Below are positions 25,601 through 39,400 of a stretch of DNA of 64,000 bases, piece by piece (the first letter of the stretch is position 1; every line of letters starts with the position of its first letter). The position numbers and the translations under genes are program-made. The DNA is from Pratylenchus scribneri (taxonomy: Eukaryota > Nematoda > Chromadorea > Rhabditida > Pratylenchidae). The notes under the pieces are model-generated. The model saw nothing but the letters and a program-made list of their open reading frames with translations, made no database searches and had not been told where the DNA came from. The stretch spans positions 1,798,001 to 1,862,000 of the forward strand of contig JAQSEB010000059.1 of assembly GCA_030063045.1 (NCBI GenBank). Reading direction: 5' to 3'.

Positions 25601-26067
25601 AATATTTTAGACGATTATACCTTTATATCCAGGAATTGGCACACGGAATGAGCTGGATAATAATTTTTTGATAATTTCCTCATGTGTAAGTCCGGCCATG
25701 CAGCTTGCCATTTCGCCGCCTGTGTTGGCCACCAGCGAATTGGAAATTGAGACAATGCCATTCGATTGTTGAGAATTTTCACCATTATCGTCTTCGTTGG
25801 CATCAGCATCACCTCGCATAATTGTTTTCGCCAACAACATATTGCAATTTCGTTTTGCATTCCGACTTAACGGAGTTGAATTGCTGGAATCGTCTGAAAA
25901 ATAAATTTAATTTTTCTCTTTAAAATAAAAAAAAACCCACTATTTTGTAACCCGGGAATTGGCAATCTGAATGGAGTTGTAATTGGAGTCTTCAGTACTG
26001 CTTCCTCGTCCAATTTTAATTTTTTATACTCCTCATTCTTTGATATTGAGCTTTTCTTTCGGTACAT
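22631..26067 (-). CDS. rad-54: RAD54 homologous-recombination SNF2 translocase
   Basis: Multi-exon gene starting [20 protein letters not shown]. The SNF2 core has its motifs in order: [26 protein letters not shown] (Walker A), [19 protein letters not shown] (Walker B, split by an intron), [65 protein letters not shown] and [23 protein letters not shown] and WRDGQ are diagnostic for RAD54. The protein remodels the RAD51 filament and drives strand exchange and branch migration in nuclear recombination. The C-terminal tail is highly charged (Glu/Lys) with an internal duplication of KxxKKAQQ blocks, and it ends VIILE. It is divergent from PIGN across 330 bp. Confidence 0.93.
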
Positions 26068-26397
26068 TTTATTTAGCTAAATGAAAATGAAATAATGTTA
26101 AACAGTTTCACGCAAATTAAATTTCTAAAGTCTATCTACTAACTAAACTAAAATACTCTCTCCGATCTTGAAAATTTTGTTAGGTTTGGTTTTAAAAAAC
26201 TCATTTCATCCGTCAAAATTCCGATTCATGATTTATTTTTTTAAATTTATAAAATTGCGCCAAGTCCATAAAAAAATAAAAATTTCTTGGGGTTTGGAGT
26301 TTGGTGGCCAGAAAATTTTAAAAAACTTCTATCTACACAATTTAAAAAGCATAAATTTTTCATTTAAAGCTAAACAATTTTGTAAATAATTTTTTTG
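26068..26397. promoter_or_regulatory. Shared divergent promoter region, RAD54 / PIGN
   Basis: 330 bp lie between divergent start codons. The interval must contain the 5' leaders and promoters of both genes. It is AT-rich and no specific element is recognisable. Confidence 0.5.
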
Positions 26398-29300
26398 ATG
26401 GAATGTGCCTCAATCAGTTTCATTTGGCTTGGCATTTTTATCCATTTACTGCTGCTTTATTCCATTTTTGACATTTATTATTCATCGCCGATTGTGAAAG
26501 GCGCCAGAAATTTCCAAATTGTTGCAAACATTTATAGCATTCAAGCACCAGCAGATCGACTTGTTTTCTTTTCAGCAGGTAATCCAGATATCGATTAAAA
26601 ATTTAACAAAAATTTAATTTAGATGGACTCCGTGCGCGAACTTTCTTTGAACATCCAGAGCGCTCTCCATTTTTACAATCTCTTATTCGTAATGGCAAGG
26701 TTTGTTATCATACTCTGGAAAAGAAAATTGATAAATAAATCTGATAAATTCCAGGCAGCTTCGGGAATTTCACAAAGTCATGTTCCAACTGAATCTCGCC
26801 CAGGACATGTTGCATTGATGGCCGGTTTCTACGAGGATGTTAGCGCAATCACACATGGGTGGAAGTACGTTGTAATATTTTTAAACAACTTAAATATTTG
26901 ATTTTTTAGACATAATCCGGTCCCATTCGACAGCACATTGAATCAGTCGGCTCACTCTTTTCTTTGGGGCAGCCCGGATATTGTGCATTTATTCTCCACA
27001 AATATTGCTAATGCATATGCCGAAGTTTATGCCCCTGAATTGGAGGATTTTGCTAGTATGGATGCCTCCCAACTTGATAAATGGGTTTTTGAAAGGGTTG
27101 AGGTTATAATATTTGGCTAACTTTCTTACACTTAAATATTTAATTTTTAGCAACTCTTCCAACGATCAAAGAAAGGCGGTGATTCACATTTGACTCGAAA
27201 ACTCTCAACGAAGCGCTCAATTTTTTTTCTTCACCTTCTTGGTCTCGACACCAATGGGCATGGGCATATGCCTCGATCGGAACAATATTTGGCTAACATT
27301 CAAACAGTTGATCAAGGAGTGCAAAAGATTTTCGAATTATTTGAGACTTATTTCGCCGATAATAGGTTTTTTTATGGGAAATAACTAAAAATTAAATATT
27401 ATATTATTAAAGGACCGCTTATTTGTTTACAGCGGATCATGGAATGACTGATTGGGGATCGCATGGTTGGTTTAATAAATTTCAAAAATAACATCTTATC
27501 TGGTCTAAATTTTCATATACTTGAAACTACTGATTACTATCTCCAATGGACATAGATTTAATCGATTTTGTAGTTGATTAAAACACTACTTTAAAAATTG
27601 AATTTATTTAGACCACCAATTAAAATATTTTATACAAAATATATATTATTTTAAGGAGATGGCACCAATGACGAAGTGCAAATTCCATTTATTGGGTGGG
27701 GTGCCGGCATTGAAGCAACATATAAAATTGGCAGGAATAATCGGCAACAACCCATGTTGGCACAAGTGGACATTGCCCCGCTGCAATCTGCCCTAATCGG
27801 CTCCTCAATCCCAGTTAACAGTTTCGGTATTTTGCCAGTGGAATTATTGAAAATTGAATCAAGCAAAACGGCTACTGAAAAATATCGATTCCAGGCGGCT
27901 TATGCCAATTTTAAGCAGGTAAATCAAATAATTATTTTCATTTCAACAATTTAATTTATTCTAGATCTCCGAACAATTTTCCATCCGTCGTGCTGAACGC
28001 CGCCTACATTCTTTCCACGTTTTCTTCGCCGAAAGTCCAACACTTCGATTTGATGCGCTCGTCCAAATTGAGAGCGAAATTCTTCGACTGGCCCAACTGA
28101 AACGATATGAGGCGGCATGGAAGGTTATTGAAAATATTTATATATTAATTAATTTAATTATTTAATTAGGCTTGCATCAAATGGATTCCATTAATTCGCG
28201 AGGCAATCAACTATTTCCATCGATATCATCAATTCAGCCAGGGCATTGCGATAGGCGCCCTTTTTTGTGCCTGGAATTTTGTACTTTACGCTTCGTTAAT
28301 TGGGTAAAATTTATTTAATTAAAATAAAAAACCAATTTTCAGCAATTACCATCATTTGTCCCTCCATCAAATCTACACACCCAGTCATCCATTTTGTCTT
28401 GCCATTTTTATGACCGCCACCCTTGTTTGGGCGCAAGGCCTTTCTCCAGCCAATTATTTCTATTTTCTGGTGCCAATTTTTTTGCTTTCAACTGCATTGA
28501 ATATGCTTGGCCGGGATTGGATACGTATTTATGGAAAAATGCGAATGCTTTCATTGCAATTTGACAAGAAAAATGGCTACATAAAATGGATTCAACGAGT
28601 TGGAGTAATTGGCATTTTTGCAGGTAATTTTAAATTTATTTAAATTTTATAATAATTTTATTAAATTTTATAGCATTTTCCATTACATTGCTTGTCTCCG
28701 TCTTCTTTGAGCGTTCAATTCTTTCATTGATATTTGCCATTATTTCTCCAGTGCCCTGGATCCTACCGGTCAAACGAAATAATAATAATTTATGGTATTT
28801 ATTTTTTATTTTTAAAATTATTCATTCCAATTTTTCAGGCGAATTTACTGGTCTATTCTCTGCCTGATTTTGGCTATCTTCCCTCTCCTTGACAGAGTTG
28901 GAACTTGGCCTCAACCTTGGTTGGTAATTTCGGCCGAGACAATTTGTTGTGTGGCTCTCTATTATGCACGGCAGAGAGCACATTTTCAAATTATTCAAAT
29001 TTTTCATTGCATTGCATTTTGCCTGCTTATTTGGGACATTATGATGGTAAGGTCAAGAAGTTTTATTAAAATCAAAGGAAAAAATCAGGTCGAAAAATAA
29101 TTATTTGACACCGACCACCGAGCGGGTTCGAACCCATGACCACATTTTTCTTTTTAGATAAAATTTATAATTTAAACAAAAATTGACAGATTTATTTCCT
29201 AAATTTAGGTAAAAAAAATTTAGGGAAACCTTTACTATTATCGAAGAAATGTCCAAAAATAAAATCGAAAAAATAAAAAATTATTTAAAATTCAATTTAT

Positions 29301-30291
29301 AGGGACCAAATGCACTGATCCAATTATTTGCCTGGCTTTCCATTCCATCAGCTTTCGGCCTTCCTCTCATTCCATTCTACAAATGCCGTCCAATTCACAA
29401 CCAAATACCTTCCAATTTGCCATTGGCGGATCGGCTAATCCTCTGGGCTTCCTCACTTCAATTACCATTTTCACTTCTTTCGCTGGGCCATGAGGCACTT
29501 TTCCTTTGCCTATTTTCCGCACTTTTGTTCGTATATGCCCGAATTCAACATTTAAATGACAAGGAATTTTGGGCAAATCAGCAATTAATTGGCAGCAAAA
29601 GGGAGAAGGAAAAAAGCGAAGGAAATGGATTTATGAATGGATTTAAAGGTGATCATTTTATAGCACATTTTATTTCATTTAATTAATTTATTTTTAAGAA
29701 CCTCTCACCACAAAGGCGAACAAAGAAAACCACCTCACTTTGACCTCAATTCAAGAATGGTCAAGGGCACTGTTTTTGGTGATTTGCATTGAAATGGGTA
29801 TTTTTCTCTCCACTTAATAATAAATTAATTTAATTATTCCATTTTAAGCCTTTTTCGGCACTGGCAATATTGCTTCCCTCAACTCATTCAATCCCACATT
29901 TTTGCGACTCTACCTCAGCTTGTTTTCGCCATTTACCATGGCCCTTATTCTACTTTTCAAAGTGTTCATCCCATTTTTGATTGTCTCAATTTATTTTGTG
30001 GCTGTCAACACCGGTGATTTGGCTCAACTTTCAACCCATGTGGCTTTAATTACAAATTCGATGGCAATGGTGAGTGATAAAAAGTTGAATTTGCTTTAAA
30101 ACGATACAATTTTTAGGTATTTTTCTACTTCCTTCAAACAGACGGGTCGTGGCTTCAAATTGGTATTTCCATCAGCAATTATGTAATTTGTCTAGTCTGC
30201 TCCGCTGCCACCCATCTTCTCCTGCATTTCGCCAATTTCTTATTACATTCCCCAAAATTGCTTTATTTCCCTATTTTTTCTCCCAAATGAT
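26398..30291 (+). CDS. PIGN: GPI ethanolamine phosphate transferase 1 (PIG-N)
   Basis: Many exons encode roughly 900 residues. The protein starts [21 protein letters not shown], a membrane anchor. The lumenal catalytic domain of the alkaline phosphatase superfamily follows, with [51 protein letters not shown] and [16 protein letters not shown]. These carry the metal ligands and the threonine nucleophile. IPFIGWGAG and NSFGILP are typical of PIG-N. The C-terminal half has many hydrophobic helices and ends [12 protein letters not shown] adds ethanolamine phosphate to the first mannose of GPI precursors in the ER. The start is the ATG at 26398. A degenerate tRNA-like fragment lies in one intron at 29105-29142. 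Confidence 0.93.
29105..29142 (-). pseudogene. tRNA-like 3' fragment in PIGN intron
   Basis: On the minus strand this reads as a T-arm (CATGGGTTCGAACCCG) with a perfect B-box (GGTTCGAACCC) and a 3' tail. No A-box or D-arm is recognisable upstream, so it looks like a decayed tRNA or tRNA-derived repeat. Confidence 0.5.
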
Positions 30292-30770
30292 TATAATATT
30301 TAATTTTTAATAATGAATAAATTTTTAAAATTTTTGCAATTTTCCATCTGTTCTGCAGTAATTTACTGCTGATTTATCAATTTTTCTTGATATTTTGTAT
30401 GTTTTGTTTTTTTTATTTTATTGTTAATTTTAAAGTAACCGGACCGGTGCGGTTTCGATTACTAAATTTATCGACATCGCTTTTATCAATTTGCGACTGT
30501 TTAATAGGCGTTAGGCGAAACCGGTACGGAATTTGGATAAGATTTCAAAAATTAGATAAGGAAAATTTTACGGAACATAAACGTGGCACCCAGCCAGCAA
30601 GCACCACAATATGTAAATTTTTCATTTTCAATGAGGCAAATACCTACCTAAAACCTATCCTTTATCATACATTTCTATTCCCGAAAATGATTTAACTAAA
30701 TGCTTTATTTAATCAATTTATAGATATTTAATATCGAACGAATAAAAAACTTATACTGAACTGAAAGACA
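30292..30770. other. Intergenic region PIGN-SYS1
   Basis: About 480 bp lie between two plus-strand genes. The 102-residue open frame at 30387-30695 has no recognisable domain. Nothing else is apparent. An ATTTATAG sequence about 50 bp before the SYS1 ATG could serve as a trans-splice acceptor. Confidence 0.45.
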
Positions 30771-31468
30771 ATGGCTGGCGGATTTCGAACCACTATTTGG
30801 GATCCAACATTGATAATTGGACAAATAATTTGTCTTCAAAGTGCATTCTACAGTGCTGAAAGTTCGCTGATGTTTTTGTGGAGTTTCGTGAGCAGCTTCA
30901 ATCCGACAATGGGACACATGTTTGCTCTAGAGGTTTTTTAAAATTGAATTAATCATTAAATAAACAATGATATCAACAATTTTTAGGCGATAAAACCAAT
31001 GGTATTGATACAATTATTGGCATCTATCGGCTGTGCATTTTTGATGCCTTTATTGATCGGCAGGGCTCGTCAATGTCTCGGTTTCTATTCTAAAAAACGA
31101 ATCGCATTTTAATCAAAATATTTAAGATTTTGCCGTAACTTTGCACTTTATTCACTTCCTCGCCGTTTGTCTCTACAATCGGGCATTTCCAACGCAGTTC
31201 AGTTGGTAAGTTAAACATAAAATTTTACATCAAAATATCATTATTTTTTTGCTAATTTTGATAGTTTTTTCTCCAATAATTTCCTCCTATTTAAAGGTGG
31301 CTATTATTCCTGATGAGTTGTTCAATTTGCACGGTGCTAGGCGAATGGCTTTGTCAGAGGAAAGAGAATACCGATATTCCACTGGTCCAGCCCAGATCAA
31401 ACAATAACACGAGTAGAAGTGACGGCATTAGCAATGGCGGATCGGGTGCCCGACTTCTCGAAGTCTGA
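30771..31468 (+). CDS. SYS1: SYS1 Golgi trafficking protein
   Basis: Four exons encode about 180 residues. The N-terminus MAGGFRTTIWDPTLIIGQI matches the SYS1 family (MAGxFRxxxWDPxLI). Four hydrophobic helices follow, with the family motif RARQCLDFAVTLHFIHFLAV and then NRAFPTQFSWWLLFLM and GEWLCQRKENTDIPL. SYS1 is a four-pass Golgi membrane protein that recruits the ARL3/ARFRP1 GTPase to the trans-Golgi and supports GRIP-golgin targeting. Splice sites are canonical and each junction keeps the frame. The symbol is the conserved Golgi SYS1, not the unrelated C. elegans beta-catenin of the same name. The C-terminal tail is Ser/Asn/Gly-rich and variable. Confidence 0.95.
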
Positions 31469-31644
31469 TGAAGAGAAAAATAAGAAGAGCCCCAACAATA
31501 ATGACACAACAATCTCAACGACAAAAACATGGTTTGTATAACTTTATTTATTGAAGAAATAAATATTTTATGACTTTTAACGGTTCAAATTTTTTGGTTT
31601 TTGCTAATATTGCAACAATATAAGGATCCCATTTTTGGGAAACT

Positions 31645-31655
31645 CCCCCCCCCCC
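31645..31655. repeat. Poly-C tract (11 C)
   Basis: Run of 11 C in the SYS1 downstream flank. Confidence 0.85.
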
Positions 31656-33068
31656 TCACTGATTTATCCTTTCCTTCTCATATCAGTGACCCGCGCGATC
31701 ATATCGGAATTCATCCAATCTGTTCAACGTTCATTCCTCCCATCTCCACCTTAATCATTTTATATCATTTCCTTGGGGTCAAGGCCATTCCTCAATAGCT
31801 CAGATTTGAGATTATATATCCATCCCCCCTCCTTCACAAATCTTCAATCGAACCAATCGCTCGGCATTATAATAAGTGGATATTAAGTAAGTAAAGTTTA
31901 ATCGTTAATGAGTTTGAGAAATAAAACCCTATCACCCCAAAAATTAAACACCGTTCATATAGGAAAACATAGAATTGCAATTCCAATAAAAGAACTTCCG
32001 CCCCTTCAATAATTGCGTCACAATCGAATCCAATGCATTCAACTGCTTTACAATAAGCAACTAATTGCGTTCATTCCGATTAAAATGGGAGAAATAGAAG
32101 AATGCAACGACCCAAAAAAGATAGTGGGCGGCGATGAACGGCAAAATTGGATTTCACCTTTTACCCAATTCATCCGCGCACATTTCTTCCTAATTTCTCC
32201 TTTCTTTTCCTCTATCTTCATTGCATCCCCCTTCCTTTTCTTTCATTGTTCCAGCGGGCAGCGATTCCATCATTCTTTAATAAGGAAGGAAGGGGGCATA
32301 TATGCCCAAAACAATCAAATTTCAAAGTGGGAAATATTCCCAAATTTGCGACTGAAATGAATTTGAATAATGAATGACGTCATTTGGGGAAAATTTACGT
32401 CAATTTTGACGATCGGTATTTTATTTTATGGATTCTATTCCTGCGCTAAATGCCCAGAGGGTAAAATGGACACAAAATGTGAAAGTGTGAAAAAGGAAAA
32501 AAGTCAAAGAAGATGCACACCAAACGGATAAACTGGGTCAAAGAGTCAGTAGCCATTTCACGCCATCGGGTGCCGAGCGAGGGAACAGAAGCTCCAGCCC
32601 ATCGATATGGGAGAGAGGAAAAGTAGCCCGGAGGCAGTCTCCGATGAACCATTTCCCTGCTGTCCATTCCCAATCGCCAATTCTTCCAAATGGGAGGGAC
32701 GAAAGGCACAGAGGAGAGGTGAAAAGCATTATTGGAAGCACACAAGGAATTTCGAAGGCGAAAAGACGGATGGACCGAAGTCCGGAGGAGGGGAATGGTT
32801 TCGCCTCCATCCATCCACCCAGATCCTGCAATGATGGCAAAGGGCGCGCAGTCAAGCGTCCAAGAGACGGACACAAAAATGTAAAATTCGCCCCATTCGC
32901 TGCGCTCATCATCAGCGGAGTTCAACTGCTGATGTGCCATTTTACAGCTATTTCATTGGAGGAAATATTCTCCATTTTTCTTTAATTTAAATCCGTTTTA
33001 AAAATTTTAATAAATTTTAATTTCTATTTAATTTCCCTCTCCTAAAATCCATCTACCGAAAAGAAAAT

Positions 33069-33082
33069 CCCCCCCCCCCCCC
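33069..33082. repeat. Poly-C tract (14 C)
   Basis: Run of 14 C, about 380 bp upstream of the NOAH-type start codon. Confidence 0.9.
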
Positions 33083-33458
33083 TTCAAGAATAACATATTT
33101 GAATGAATGAAGAGGAAGAGGAGGGGGCATTCTTAGCAGGCGGGAAGAGAAAGTCGTCCCACTAAAGTCCATTCATTCCATTCAATTTTCCCTTTGCCTT
33201 TTTGGGCATTTTCCTTTCCATCCACTTCCATTTCCACTTTTCCCATTTTCATTCTATCTTCAGCTTTCGGCAGCCACTCTCAAAAATATAAATCCGATTA
33301 GCTCTCTGTGAAAGAAAATATGCGTGAAAATCCAAATCAAACTTCTTCATTTTACTAATTTCATAAAAAATTTCAGATCATCCCCAATTCGCTGCCCAAC
33401 CCATTCATCCATCAAAAACATTCGCCCATCTTGATCTCGAGCCGGTCGGCGACAAAAA

Positions 33459-36400
33459 ATGTTAAACATTTATTTGGAGAAGAGGACCAACAAATGGCAT
33501 TTGATCATCACCTGCATATTGTTAACAATTCTTTCCTCATCCTCCAATTGGCACTGTTTGGCCCAATCAATCCGTGAGTTTCACACTTATTTGGAATTTA
33601 AAAAAATAGGATCGAATCTTTATTTTGGAGGGCAAATTTTCCAAACACAGAGTTCAACCTTTTAATCATCTTTTGGACCCCCAAAGAATCGCCGATAGAT
33701 TCACTATAGATTAACCGGGAAGATGACCCTCCTCGAGAAATAGGAATATGAAGGGGGAATTGACGACCTTCACCCAAATTACTAACGGAAAATGCACAGT
33801 TTGGGCACTGGGGAATTAGCTGACTGGGAAAGATGAACGGCGCCATCGGGGTCGGGGTGAATTTGGAACGGAACAAATATATACCCCGCTAATAAAGGAA
33901 GTCAGAAAGGATGTTCTTATTTGGAAGATTGGATTTGGTGCACGGAATTGGATATAACATCTATAATGGGAAATGAGGGGAAATATTATTAAGAAAGAAT
34001 TAATAAGATTATAAAATTTAATATTTTCAGCCCATGTTTCGCAATGTCAACAAGGTGAATCGCCGGTATTTCTGCTTCAGCACAACACATCCATTGCCGA
34101 CATAATTCCATTGCGCGCTGTCCCAGTGAGCGGTGGATTCCTGGAATGTACGGAATTGTGCTCGGCAGCAAATGTAAATAATCATTACATAATTAAAAAT
34201 GGAATAACACTTTCTGGGATTTTTTTAATTTTTTAATATTTCTATTTGGTGTATGAAGGGAATAGATTAACATATCTTAACAAAAAACGAATCAAACTCT
34301 ATGATGATTTAATTTTATTTCTGGGATTGGATTTTCTGTTGAAAAGAATAGTGTATTTTTTCACTTTTTAACAATCAAAATCCTTTGTTTGGTAAAAAAG
34401 GGCCCATCCTTCCCTTTATTCCTTCTTTCTTTTTGTTTTTTCCTTAGGCTGGTGATGGCGATGATTTTTCCCAATTTGATGGTTTTGGGCTTGCCACTTC
34501 ACCACCAAATTCTCTGTTCGCCCATTTCCGCCCCTCGGCCCTTTTGGCCCAACTAGTCCGATCAGTCACCGCGGGTTTGGCAGCGCCGGTCACGGCCCAA
34601 GCCTTGGAAAATTGCACAGATTTGATTGAATTAATTGAGGATTTAAAGAATTGCATCGGCGTTCGCTACATTGCCGCTGAGTCACAATGCCAATTGTTGG
34701 GCAAATCAACGGATGGTCAACAAACAGGGCAAAAAGATGCCTCAGATGGTAGCAGGATTGTGACCAAAAGTTGTGTGAAGGTCAGTTCAGAAAGAAATTT
34801 ATACATTTTTTAAATATTTGATTAAATAGCAAAAAAAATAAGAAAAATGGGATTTTTTTAAAGCTAGTTATAATGACAACTAAAAATATCAATTTTTCAT
34901 ATTATTTAAATAATTTTATCAAAAGATGATTCTCATAATTTTCAGAGCAAAAAAATCTGCTCATCGCCCTTCCATTTTGATGTGCATGAACAGAAAATTT
35001 TGGTCGGATTTGCACGTGAAGTTGTGCCAGCCGAATCGCCACAGCAATGTTTAACCGCATGCCTGGATGCCTTCGACACATTCGGTTTTGAATGCGAATC
35101 GGTGATGTACTATCCGGTGGATGCTGAATGTATTTTGAACACCGAGGACCGACTGGATCGACCCGATCTATTTGTGGATGAACATGAGGATACGGTCATC
35201 TATTTGGACAATAATTGTGCCGGATGTGAGTTAAATAGGGAAATTTTTGTAGATAAAATACTCTAGTACATAACCGTAAGAGATCAATTTTTAAATTTTT
35301 TTTAAAGAAAAGAATAAAAATTTTAGCCATTACTAAATTATGTTTTCGAAAAATAGCTAAGGCAGTAGTATACTCGGTTTTCGATATGAATGAAATCGGG
35401 TTCGATTCCCAATGGTAACAACTGTTTTTTTTAACTATTTAAATATAGTTTTTAACTATCAAAAATTAATCCGGCATATCCATGAGCCCAAAATTTGCAA
35501 GACACATATCTCTATCTATTTCATCTTTTTTCAGCCCAATGTTATGCTCCTTATGTGACCCAATATGTGGCGGTTGAAGGAAAGCAATTGGCGGATGAAT
35601 TGGACCAAACTTTTGATGGAATTGAATTGGCCGAATGTGAAGAGCGATGCACTCAACGATTGAGCATTACGGTAAAATAACCATTCCTTTTATTATTTAA
35701 TTTATCATTTCCAGGCCAATGATTTCAACTGTAAAGCATTCATGTACAACAATCAAACACGTCGTTGCATTCTTTCGGATGAACGCTCCAAGCCACTTGG
35801 ACGAGCCCAACTTGCCGATGCCCAAGCGCCGGGCTGGACCTACCATGAAAAAAAGTGTTTTGCCTCTCCAAGAACTTGCCACAATGTTCCATCCTTCACT
35901 CGCGTTCCTCAAATGTTGCTAGTCGGATTCGCCTCATTCGTTATGGAAAATGTGCCTTCCGTGACCATGTGCTTGGATCAGTGCACAAAGTAAGGAATTA
36001 TACATAATTTTTATGATAAATTGAATATTGAACTGTTCTTTGAATTTCGATATAACAATTGTTCACTTTAAAAATAGAATAACGTTGAAAATATAATAGT
36101 AAAAAATGTAAGATTAATGGAAATAGGAAAACCGCATATGTTATCAGTTATCACAGAGAATTTTTACATTTTATTTTTTAGTCCACCACCAGAGACTGGG
36201 CAAAATTTTGTTTGCAAATCGGTGATGTACTATTACAATGAACAAGAGTGCATTTTGAACGCGGAATCGCGACAATCCAAGCCAGATTTGTTCATCCCAG
36301 AGGAGGACGATTTTGTGGTAAATTTTAGAATTAAAATTATTTCAATTTCATCATTATTGATCACAGGTCGACTATTTTGACATCAATTGCCGACTCGAAG

Positions 36401-39400
36401 CAGAGCAATGTGTGGATGGTAGAACTCCGAAATTAGTTCGAACATTGAATGCAGCATTGCCCGAAGGCGACGGCTCAATCCATGTGCTGGAAACGGTGCA
36501 GGCAAATGTGCAGGATTGCGCACAAAAGTAGGCACATTTCAATGGATAATCAATTACTCATTAAAATGTTCAAGTCCAAAATATTTTCTATATAATTTAA
36601 CTATAAAACTTAAACCTAATCAAATTTGGTCTTAAAAGTAAAACTAACATTTTTTGCAATTTATTTTAAATTAATTATCATAGATGTGTTGAACATGCCC
36701 CCGACAAATGCCGCTCATTTAACTTTGACAAGTCCTCGGGAACATGCAATCTACTTTATTTGGATGGTCGCGGCTCCCTTCGACCCGAACTTAAAGCTCA
36801 GGTAGAGGGGAAAAATATTCACTTATCAAAAAATTAAAATTTAACAATATTTTTTGGATACCATTCATTATTGTTTTGGAAATTGTTTAGGTCGACCTCT
36901 ACGATGTTCATTGCTTGAACAATGGCCAACAAACTGCAGAAGCCGGCCATTCTCCACTGGGTTGCATCGATCCAGATGGAGCCATATTCAGGTCGTTTTT
37001 GATAAATAAATGAAATTTATTCTTCATTTTCAGCCGAAATCTTTACACTCGTTGGGTCGCGAATTCACCAAACAAAGAATTAGCCAGCCTTCCCCTCTCC
37101 AAATGCCTTAATTTGTGTTCAACTGCAGACGAACAGTTGGGTTTTTATTTTTTTCTCACCTTTTTCCGATGAGACTCAATCATCATTTTGGATCAATTAA
37201 TCCATCCTATTTTTTAATAATATTTTTTGACTTGTTTTTACTATTTTAATTCTTTTCATATATTTATTCTGATTTGCGATTGTAATTGTAATTCTGATTT
37301 GCGATTGTAATTGTAATTCTGATTTGCGATTGTAATTGTGAAATTCTGATTTGCGATTGTAATTGTAATTCTGATTTGCGATTGTAATTGTAATTCTGAT
37401 TTGCGATTGTAATTGAATTCTGATTTGCGATTGTAATTGTAAAATTCTGATTTGCGATTGTAATTGTAAAATTCTGATTTGCGATTGTAATTGTAATTCT
37501 GATTTGCGATTGTAATTGTAATTCTGATTTGCGATTGTAATTGTAAAATTCTGATTTGCGATTGTAATTGTAATTCTGATTTGCGATTGTAATTGTAAAA
37601 TTCTGATTTGCGATTGTAATTGTAATTCTGATTTGCAATTGTAATTGTAATTCTGATTTGCGATTGTAATTGTAATTCTGATTTGCGATTGTAATTGTAA
37701 TTCTGATTTGCGATTGTAATTGTAATTCTGATTTGCGATTGTAATTGTAAAATTCTGATTTGCGATTGTAATTGTAATTCTGATTTGCGATTGTAATTGT
37801 AATTCTGATTTGCGATTGTAATTGTAATTCTGATTTGCGATTGTAATTGTAAAATTCTGATTTGCGATTGTAATTGTAAAATTCTGATTTGCGATTGTAA
37901 TTGTAATTCTGATTTGCGATTGTAATTGTAATTTCTATATTTTTATTATGATTTATATTATTTAAAGTCACAAACAATTCAGATGCGAAGGCGTCAATTA
38001 CAATCGACGCAGTGGTGCCTGTCAAATATTCGCTTCATTGAATGCACCTTCTACTACTTCTAATCAGCGCCAAGAGAAGAGTGAACATGTCGACTTCTAC
38101 AAGAATGTTTGTCGGGTCAGGGAGGAGGTGGCCACAAGGGAGGGAGGAGAGGAAGATGGCCAAGGCCAAAGTGGCGCAGCAAATGTCCCAAAAGTACCCA
38201 CTCCACAGCCAACCGTTCCTGGAGCGGAACCCACGGTCAGCTTACATTTTATTTATATAGGAGGGTCTTTTGTTTAAAACTTGAAGATTTTTTCGGGGTT
38301 TTTGTTTAAAACGTTGGTGGAATTATTTTGTTCTTTTATTCACTTTTTCAATTGAAATAAATTTTCCGGAAATTTTAAGACCAAGGGCCCCATTCGAAAT
38401 TTGAACAATCGGACAGCAGCTGCTACAAAAAAGGTGTTGCAACATGCATAAATTTATTAATAAACTTTAATGATTTTGTTTTTCGGTCAATCAATTTAAA
38501 TCTCAATTTTACATTGAACTCTTTTCGATTAATTTTTTGTATTTTTATTTTTTAGCCAACTGTTCGAATTCCCGAAATCCCGACCAAGAAATCACCACCA
38601 AAAGAGGGAATAAATCCAGAGGAAACATCATCGACCACCAAACAACCTGCCGAGTCCACAGTTGCCGTCCAATTTGGAGCACCAAATAAACCGGTTGTAG
38701 GAAATGGTATTGACGTAAGTTAATCGTATATACATTTGCGGATCCATGAGATTATATTTTTTTATTAAAGGATAATCAAATCACTGGACATAAGCCTGTA
38801 ATTACTGAAAATGTTGGCGGTCGCATTGGTGTCACAAATAAAGGACCCGATCCCAATGAATTGCCTGCTCCGGTGCAGATTCCAGCCAGTGAAGTGCACA
38901 CAATTTGCAATTATGAGGGCATTTCCGTTCAAGCAAGTTTAAACTTTTTATCAATAATAATACTGAAAAAAAATAACAATTATTCATTAAACATTTTATC
39001 ATCATTTCTCTTTCAGATCAAACATTCGGAGCCATTTTCGGGCGTTGTTTTCGTTAAGAACAAATATGACACATGCCGGGTTGAGGTGGAGGCAAAGGAA
39101 AGTGTCACATTGGTGCTGGGATTGCCAGCCAATTTCGGCATGAAACCAATCTCGCTGAATCCAAATCCATCCGTGTCTGCCGCCAAAAAGAAAGCCAAAG
39201 CCAATGCAGATGCTACATTGGCCGTGGAAAATTGTAATTATTTTTATTAAACAATAGTTATTTTTCTTTTAAATTAAAGCACCTCACAATGAATCATCAA
39301 CTACCGCGTCCGATTCATCTTCTTCAGCGGAAACTGCCGCTGAAGTGGCCGCCCAGCAACAACGTAAACGCCATCGACGTCAAACACAACGGGATTGTGG

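Larger units (their letters stand above)
31469..33458. other. Intergenic region upstream of the NOAH-type gene
   Basis: About 2 kb between SYS1 and the PAN/ZP gene. It holds C runs at 31645-31655 and 33069-33082. A more GC-balanced stretch at about 32440-32980 is open in several frames on both strands without any recognisable domain. This is probably regulatory or 5' leader sequence for the downstream cuticle gene. No tRNA or mobile-element ends were found. Confidence 0.5.

Noticed and set aside
32446..32940. 164-residue minus-strand protein
   Set aside because: Frames on the other strand are equally open, and there is no domain or consistent splice pattern. Kept only as a possible regulatory block.
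37264..38025. 253-residue open frame on the minus strand, and similar frames in the arrays at 4874-5280
   Set aside because: They are translations of the minisatellite and lie in introns of genes with clear exons on either side. The reading frame stays open only because the unit lacks stops.
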